Notes under the pieces: generated by a model | Seen by the model: the letters and a program-made list of their open reading frames with translations, nothing else | The model's database searches: none | What the model was told of the DNA's origin: nothing | Program-made: the position numbers and the translations under genes | Shown: positions 57,420 to 64,000 of the stretch, piece after piece | Layout of the letters: the number at the start of each line of letters is the position of its first letter | How positions within the stretch are numbered: the first letter of the stretch is position 1 | NCBI RefSeq assembly: GCF_002994745.2 | Contig: NC_037089.1 | Location: 19,190,641-19,254,640 of the forward strand | DNA length: 64,000 bases | From: Rosa chinensis | Lineage: Eukaryota > Streptophyta > Magnoliopsida > Rosales > Rosaceae | Reading direction: 5' to 3'

Positions 57420-57860
57420 TTATGCTGGGCTGTATGTACAAGTCCCCGAAGTTCCCAGTCAAGGAGGGTGTTCTTGCGGGTTGATACCAAAGCGTAGCTT
57501 TGTGCCGTATATCAAGCATAATTAATGCGAGTGCGTTGTCCATCTAGAATTGGTTGGAGCGAACGCTTTTGCCCTTTCGGGTGGGCCCCTGCCAGGCCCT
57601 GCGAGGAGTCCCCCACTCCTGGCTATAGACCTCCGGATGGTCGGAAAATTGTTTGATGAGGGGAGCTGCACGGAGCAGAGGGTGTTGGGTAGCGAGCCCA
57701 ATCTTTGGTACCCAAGCGTCGGGGTTAACTGCCGGATCAATGGCTGCCGTGGGCTGTGTTAACTAGTCCCTTTGCTATTTCTCGGAGGAGAAACTTGACT
57801 GCAATGCCGCGTAGCGGTCATTGTCATTATGAGGCGTTGCCTTACCGCTTGGCGGTTGAA
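57420..57860. other. LARD segment homologous to Tat copy A 3' internal region
   Basis: Shared blocks 'gagggtgttgggtagcgagc' and 'ccctttcgggtgggcccntg' in the same order and orientation as in copy A. Link between the two families. Confidence 0.85.
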
Positions 57861-58900
57861 TGAAAAATGATAAACACATAGAGCAAGTAATAATATTTTG
57901 TTCGAGTGTCCCATGTTTATTTAATTGAGTTGCAATTAAAAAATAGAAGCATGGCATATGTGTATAGCATGTACTTGTAATGTGGATGCTAATATCATTT
58001 TTGCATTTTTTGTAGATATGCTAAAGGATCATTGAGATCGGTATGTGAAGCATGGCATGTCTAGTATGTGAGATCTAGAAAGTGTTGCCAAATCTATGAA
58101 ATGTTGTAGGCATGCTTAAAAGTTATGGAAGCATGTAAAGATATATCAAGTGTGATATTCTATAAACATGCTTAGAAGTAGTAAAAGCATGGTATTGGCA
58201 TGGCGGTAGCTCAAATTGAAAGAGCGTAAAAGATAAGAGGAAGGCACTTATCTTATGCCGATTTGAGGTTCATTTGCTTGTGGCGGATAAAGTATTCCGA
58301 TAATGTACGTCAACTCGTAGTTGCGGTTGAATGCTCAATAGAAATAGTTGAATTTCCTTAAAACAAAATAGATGATTAATATGTAGATTTGTAAAATCAA
58401 CACCAATATCTTGCACATGTACTTTGATAAAAATAGACCGTGTATATGCAATGTGGTAGTTGACTACAAACCTGTTGACTATATAAACCGAATGGTGGCA
58501 TGTGCAGTATAGTAGATTAATTTGAGAAATAGTATATGACATGAATTATGGTTCTTGTGTAATACACAACATGCATGTGCATAAATATATAATAGTGAGG
58601 CTTAGTTTCACTTAGGAGTATAGCAGGTCATGGCATTTGATCATGCTCACGTGTATTGATCTGTACATGGCATTTGAATATATTATATTAAAGTATCATT
58701 GATAATATATAGTAAAATACAAAGTTGTCAGATGTATAGTGGCACTAGAGTAGCATACATGGTTTGGGATATGTTGCCGGTCTCAATCATATATAGTAGA
58801 CCACGTATTGAAATTGTGGATGTGTGCTGCACTACTTGTACTCCTGCACGTGTATCTTTATCAAGTTTTGATAAGAGGTATCGAACTCGTGGTGTCCAAA
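57861..58900. other. AT-rich LARD interior
   Basis: No coding sequence recognised. Short ORFs only. Confidence 0.5.
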
Positions 58901-58902
58901 GC

Positions 58903-58906
58903 TCCA

Positions 58907-58966
<60 letters not shown>
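58903..58966. repeat. (TA)n with central (CA)n
   Basis: Simple repeat tract. Confidence 0.95.
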
Positions 58967-58971
<5 letters not shown>

Positions 58972-59099
58972 TGCACGATGTAGTGAGCAAGATAGGTGTT
59001 TGTAAACTAGAGGTCTGGAACTTCTAACAATTTGCTGGCATGCTTAGATAATTGACAGCATGTAGATATTTGAGATAGTTATTTAACTTATCTGTTTAT

Positions 59100-60480
59100 T
59101 GAAGCTTTGCAGCGCGATTTCCTTGCGAAGGCTAGAAGGAGAGTGGAGTGGGTTTGCAACGCTGAGTGGAGTGGAGTGGGTTTCCAGATCTGTAATTCAT
59201 TGCAATCGGTGATCTTGCTGTCCTTTTGTTTCTTGCTTGTTGAGAACGCAGCAGAGTTCATGATGTCATGCACAACAAGGACAGAGAGCTCCTGGCCTTG
59301 CAAAGGTAAGTGGGATGACGGCAGTGGAGATCCGAGTTTTGCGGCAGGAGCTCAGCGGGGCCTGGAGCTCAGCGGAGGAAGTACCGCTGAAGGAGAGTTG
59401 AGCTGGCAGCGGTGCCTAGCTGCTGTGGAGCTTTGCTGGCGGAGGTGATGACCAGCGGAGGTCACCTAGCGGAGTGGTGGCGCTGAGGTAATGAGTTGTG
59501 GCTGGCGGATATTAGCGGGAGAAGCGCCGCTGATGGGGCTCTAGCGGAGCAGTTGAGGCTAGCTGAGCTGGCGGTGTTGGCTTGGCCTGGAAGTAGCTGC
59601 TAGGCGCTGGCGCTGGTAGCCGATTGCTTGACGAGCGCTGGTGTTACCGCTGACCGAGAGCGGCGGTGCAGCTGAAGAAGTGTGGCGGTGGAGCCTTTCC
59701 GACGGTAAAGCTCAACGGAGCCTGCTGTGTGCGGGGTTTGTCCGCGAAGCTTTTGGTCAAGAGAGCTCTTGGTTGGTCAGCGGAGGCACGATGAATGTGT
59801 GATGAAGTTTCACGGGCTGCCATCTATCAAAACTTGGAGGAAGCTCCTGGCGGTGGTGATAGTCAGTGGAGGTCGACTTGCGAGTGTAGTCCGGCTAGCG
59901 GAACCCTTCTTGGGTGGATGGTGCTTGGAGCTCAGCGGAGGAGGATGCCGGCGGGGGGGGCCCTGACGGAGCGGAGATGGTGCCAGCGGAGTGCACTGGT
60001 GGGGTTGGCGGATGTCTTTCAGGCGGAGGATGACTCGGTCTGCGGAGAAGCTGTGGAGGTTGCTTCTGCTGGGAGTAGCTGGCGGGAAATGGAGTTTTGG
60101 TCCAGCGGTGGCTCCTAGCGGGGCAGCAGTGGTGGCTAACTGTTTGTTTTGCCGCTGGGTGTGGTTGGCGGAGAAGCCTTGGCTAGCTGTGGTGGTCAGC
60201 GGAGAAGGCCCTCCAAGGCTGGCTGGTGACCGGCGGATTGGAGCCTTATGCTCGCTTGGAGCTCGAGAGCTCAGCGGAGCCATGCTCAGCGGAAGTGGAA
60301 CTTGTGCCAGCGATTGGTGGCTCTGGCCGGCGGTAGCGGAGCTGTGCTCGGCGGTCGGCGACGTCATGCCCAGCGGAGGAGGATCATGGGCGCCAGATGC
60401 AATGAAGAAGAAGGTGGGTGTAACTGCAAAAAAGAAGGCAGAGTGGCCATAGTAGATCTCTGGGTGTCCAGAGAGAATTG
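59100..60480. other. GC-rich, AGCGG-rich part of the LARD
   Basis: Very dense in AGCGG and CCGCT pentamers. A 185-codon minus-strand frame (60367-59810) is Ser/Pro/Ala-rich and low-complexity; several overlapping plus-strand frames also exist. None resembles a known protein, so I do not call a gene. Confidence 0.5.
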
Positions 60481-60524
60481 GCTCCCAAAATTTATTTATT
60501 TATTTTTTTTTTTTGGTGGTTGGC

Positions 60525-60730
60525 GTTGACCAACGATGGTCATCGTTGACCAAGCTAGCTCGGCGTTGACCAGAGTTGACCAGCCCTTTGGTGGGCGTTG
60601 ACTGACTCCGCCGGGCGTTGACCGACCCATATGTTGGAGTTTTGATCAGTTTTTGCAAGTTTTGACCACTCCTTGGGCGTTGACCACGTGTTGACCGGCC
60701 ATGTTCGGCGTTGACCAAGGGTTGACTTGG
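60525..60730. promoter_or_regulatory. Cluster of about ten GTTGAC(C/T) motifs
   Basis: GTTGACC or GTTGACT occurs about ten times in 200 bp, on the plus strand, mostly preceded by GGGC or GGC. TTGAC(C/T) is the W-box core bound by WRKY factors. It lies inside the 5' LTR and PBS of the element. Confidence 0.6.
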
Positions 60731-60840
60731 TAGATGGCACAAGTTGCCGCTAAGAATTTTATATCACTCAAAGAAAGAAATTATTTTGAGCTCGGTTAAG
60801 ATGACTTAACTCAATGGTAAGTGACGAAGCCTTTGTGTTG

Positions 60841-60861
60841 GCTTCCCACAGACGGCGCCAA
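60841..60861 (-). other. Primer binding site of the LARD
   Basis: On the minus strand TTGGCGCCGTCTGTGGGAAG, the same as copy A, directly beside the LTR. Confidence 0.88.
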
Positions 60862-61370
60862 TGTTAACGTTAGGATCCGTGGGGATCTCTAGTTAGCTTT
60901 AGAGAGAGAGAGAAAGAGAGAGAGAGAGTGACACGAGATGTATAGTGGTTCGTCTCCCGCCGTAGCGGGAAACTACGTCCACTTGAATGTTATACTAGTG
61001 TGTTGAGCCTTGCGGCCCAAGGGGATTACAAAAGATGTAATGGGATTGAGATGGAATGAATGAATGGTGTTTAAGTGGGAGGAGAGTTCCTTTTATAGGG
61101 GAAGGAGGCTCCCTCATTTACATTTTCTTAGATGTGGGACAAGCAACCACCATTTCTAGTCTAGAAAGCCTATTTGTGAGGGCATGTTGGCAAGGCCGGA
61201 AAGGTGGCTTCCCGGCGACGGATTTGCGACTTCCGGATACCGTAGCTTAGCTTGAACATAGGGCTACAAGATGCAAGTAGCGGTTGGGCCTTACCATGGC
61301 TTGTGGGTGTCCCAAAGAGGGTGTTACTTATGCTTGGTGATGTAGTAAATACTCCATATTGTTGGAGGTA
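60862..61370 (-). repeat. 5' LTR of the LARD
   Basis: 509 bp. In plus orientation it ends GGAGGTA against the TSD and lacks the terminal TGTACA present at 55880-55885. A TG...CA end would be expected. Confidence 0.88.
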
Positions 61371-61794
61371 TCCATCGACCAATTTCAAGTGTTGCTAGTT
61401 CCTTCACCTTCCTTGCATTCTCTGCCATCATTGCCTCTTGCTGCATCTTAAACTGCTCCATTTGGGCTGTGAATTTTTTGTCCAACTCAGCAGCTTCCTT
61501 CCTAATTCTTTCCTCCCTCTAGGCAGCTTCAGTTCTCTCCTTTTCAGCCTCACTCCTTAATCTTGCGGTCTCCATGCGTTGTTCCTCAATTGTTGCTTTC
61601 AATGCTTCCATAGTGCTTGAGACACCTCTTTTCTCGGTATGAACATATGGAACATCACGCCAACGGACTCCTGCTCCAAGTCCCCTCACTCGGTGATGCT
61701 TCTCTACCCCAAGAACCTCTGCATAGATATCATCTCTAACTTGTGGAGTTATTTCGACATTTGAATTCCTTCTCTCCTCTTCCACCTTTTCCAA
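61371..61794 (-). pseudogene. Ptta/En/Spm-like transposase frame, main fragment
   Basis: From MEKVEEERRNSNVEITPQ through VRDDIYAEVLGVEKHHRVRG and VRWRDVPYVHTE to a coiled, Glu/Lys-rich C-terminus (EEQRMETARLRSEAEKERTE, then a TAG at about 61519, then REERIRKEAAELDKKF). The RVRG-type patch and helical tail resemble the C-terminal region of the plant transposase family Ptta/En/Spm (Pfam Transposase_24). The N-terminal part is not seen upstream of 61794. Contains one stop and is split by the LARD; the rest is at 55225-55366. Confidence 0.65.
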
Positions 61795-61799
61795 ATCTT

Positions 61800-64000
61800 G
61801 TTGGATTCAAATTTGAAATTATTTATAAATAAACATTCGATTCATAAACCATCAGTCTAGTCATAATTGTATGTGCAGTATTAGGGAAAAGTGAGATGTT
61901 CTAAAAACCATAACAGAACAATGGCCTATAAAAGATTCTATTACATTCTGTAGCCTAACTAAGGAAGAAAATTCCCACGTATGAAACAATTGCTTTGTAA
62001 GCACAAGCATTTGTCAAATTTTCTGGACACACTTTTCAGTCACAGAAAAATGTAACGTGAAATACAGCTTGTCCTAGACAGGTTTCAAAACAAATCCAGG
62101 TCACGATATTTTATACTTAAGGTGTTTTTAATAGGTACTCATGTCATTGTTATTTGACATGTAAATACATGAACTTTGATTGTGGATGGCAGTATAAGTT
62201 AACACTCGAACAAATTTACATCCATAACATATATATTCAGCTAGCAATTACGCCCATCATAAACAATGCTGACAAATATCTGTACTCGAAGGGTGGAAGA
62301 ATGGGAAATTAAATGAAATGCTGACAACTACTACACCATACCCTTCTCCAAGGAGTAAAATGATGACATTCAGTCTAACATATTTGAGATTGGTTTTTAG
62401 AGTCTTATTAGGTTTACGCCACTTCTAGACTAATACTCGAGTTCAACAGCGCAACACATAGATAAAAAGCTAACTAACAATTTTATGCACATAAACTTCG
62501 TCATTCCTAAGGATTACTTCAAGTATGTGTAGTATTACATGATATCAGTTGGGACACGGCTGTAGCAGCTCATCATGAATAGAAGCAAAAAAAAAAAAAA
62601 AAACAGAATAAGAACCAAACTCAAAGTACTCAAGCAACAGCTAAAGACAAGACAAAATGTATCATGTATCCTTGTTCAATAAGGCAGTACTGAAATTTGT
62701 ATCTCTACAATTGCTTTTCAGTTGTTTGACACATGATGTACAATTGCTTATCCTAAGTACACAGAGGCCTCTTTTCAGGAAACTCATTTAAAGAACCAGA
62801 AGATAATGATGAAAAATGGGGTTTATGATGTACATGCATGTGACTGGAGTTGAAGCTTGTAATTAAGTGATATTGATTGGATGGTAGCGGGTTCTTAGCA
62901 GGCAATAACTGGACAGGACCCAGAGTCCCAGACTATAAATAGCCTCGTTGCATAGGCAAGGTTTTGTCTATTAACCGTCGGCCGGCCACCACCGTATATA
63001 TAACAGCTTAAAGCCTCCAAACTAGGATATATGGTGACATGAAACCCACCCAGGGGTTCTATGTGTTTCAAGGTTAGGAAAAGCTTCATCGTTCCTCACA
63101 TGGAACCAATGAGGATCGATGAAGGTTGGGAAATAGTTTCTTCTGACGACCTGGCGGCAAAAATATGTTTTATCATTTGTTTTTATACTTTTTACCTTCT
63201 TTTATAAAACAAAATCATTACTTTTCCGAGTGTTAATCAATCATCTTGTGCTCCTAAGTGAGATGTTGGACCCACGTTTTATTTATATTTCATTTTTGTG
63301 AGAAGTTTGTGTGCTGAATCCTTGTACTTCACACAATTTACAAAATGATGATGATAGTCTCACCTACCTTAGTTGTCTTGATGTGGTAAGATACCGACAA
63401 GAGAAGGTCCTGATTTCTACTCAGCTAATGGTGCTGGAAACTCGGATACAGAGATGTAATCGAAAAAAAACTCAGATACCGAGATTCATCAATTTTATAC
63501 GAAGATGAGGATGTCATGACTCTAATCTTCACATGAGAAATATGAGATTGCACGTATCAAATCCATCATACTGGCATTCAAATGAGAAATATATGATAAC
63601 AAGCTAGCACATGAACGACTAGCTACCTCGAGGAGTAAAAGTCGATATACAAAAGATTGAAGGGTTCAGCAACAGGTAAAGGTGGATGCAAGTCATACAA
63701 GTGATACAACAAGTCTAGATGCTGCATTGAGAGTTCAAATTTTTTTTTTTTTTTTATAAAAATAAAATAAATTTATTTACAGATAATGCTGGATCCTCTA
63801 CATCTTTACATTGTACAAATTATATGCTTTTTGACTCTGGAGTGATGATGATTTAGTTGTTGATTGACCTCTTTACTTTACTCTTGTTTTTCACCCACAC
63901 AAGCACAGTGTCCCAATTTGTGAGAGATGACATGCATGTTCAATTGTTCATGCTGCGATGCATTTGGAAATCCAAACCTGATTTCAAATTTGATTAGTTA
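61800..64000. other. No recognisable gene; AT-rich
   Basis: Poly-A at about 62587-62602 and poly-T at about 63739-63757. A good TATA-like CTATAAATAG lies at about 62933-62942, but no convincing frame follows in the window. The 64-codon ORF at 62895-63089 (minus) has no recognised family. Confidence 0.5.

Larger units (their letters stand above)
55367..61370 (-). mobile_element. Non-autonomous LTR retrotransposon (LARD) related to the Tat family, 6004 bp
   Basis: LTRs 55367-55885 and 60862-61370, TSD TCCAT (55362-55366, 61371-61375), PBS at 60841-60861 identical in type to copy A. No gag or pol: the interior holds a tandem array, AT-rich sequence and a GC-rich region. 57510-57740 is homologous to 2655-2900 of copy A. 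By hand the LTRs differ at about six positions plus GA-tract length, much less than copy A, so it is younger. Shared PBS, purine tract and 3' internal sequence suggest mobilisation by Tat proteins (inference). Confidence 0.9.

Noticed and set aside
59810..60367. 185-codon Ser/Pro-rich minus ORF as a gag remnant
   Set aside because: Low-complexity text without any gag motif; overlapping frames on the other strand are equally open.
62933..62942. Promoter of a gene at the right end
   Set aside because: The TATA text is good, but no convincing frame or exon follows within the window.

Overview
This window is plant nuclear DNA, almost certainly from a eudicot. Rosaceae is my guess from the character of the elements, not something I could test. 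The evidence is intron-containing genes with GT/AG splice sites, a CYP82-type cytochrome P450, plant-type Ty3/gypsy (Tat lineage), Ty1/copia, LINE, CACTA, hAT and Mutator-like elements, and many AT-rich, GA, CA and poly-A/T tracts. It is a transposon-dense region with one gene that looks intact (a two-exon P450 on the minus strand, 22769-24785) and one decayed paralogue of it (18337-19171).

Layout. 1-14076: two Tat-lineage retrotransposons of one family in opposite orientation. Copy A (2069-13823, gag-pol on the minus strand) inserted into the 3' LTR of copy B and made a 5-bp duplication (TCACC). Its minus-strand gag-pol faces a plus-strand accessory ORF (Transposase_28-like domain plus coiled coil, 4411-7140). 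14363-17344: a non-autonomous hAT-like element with an 8-bp target duplication. 17695-25030: the P450 pseudogene and gene, with a truncated LINE, a SINE nested in a Mutator-like MITE, and another MITE between them. About 25860-30230: a decayed Ty1/copia element that runs directly into copy C of the Tat family (about 30231-40190, plus strand, no LTRs, carrying a 629-bp hAT MITE). 40191-40805: a possible 5' end of an unidentified gene.

41190-54900 is a four-level nest. A LINE is split by an outer CACTA-like element (41594-52535), which is split by an inner CACTA element (42021-50215, TSD CTT), which contains a hAT-like element (43338-45906). The inner CACTA carries, all on the plus strand with introns, a fragment of the proteasome subunit gene RPN3, a fragment of a chloroplast adenylate kinase 5-like gene (AK plus DUF1995-type exon) and a Ulp1/C48 cysteine protease module. 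The outer one carries a minus-strand fragment of a nucleotidyltransferase (PAP/OAS1-like) gene. No transposase was seen in either. 55367-61370: a 6-kb non-autonomous LTR element (LARD) that shares its PBS and 3' internal sequence with the Tat family. It is inserted, with TSD TCCAT, in a reading frame resembling the plant Ptta/En/Spm transposase family; the two halves of that frame rejoin exactly when the LARD is removed. 61800-64000: no recognisable gene.

The retroelement and transposon reading frames described here are nearly all broken by stops or frameshifts. The unusual content is the gene-carrying CACTA nest, the head-to-head Tat pair forming a long inverted repeat, and the LARD that appears to depend on the Tat family.
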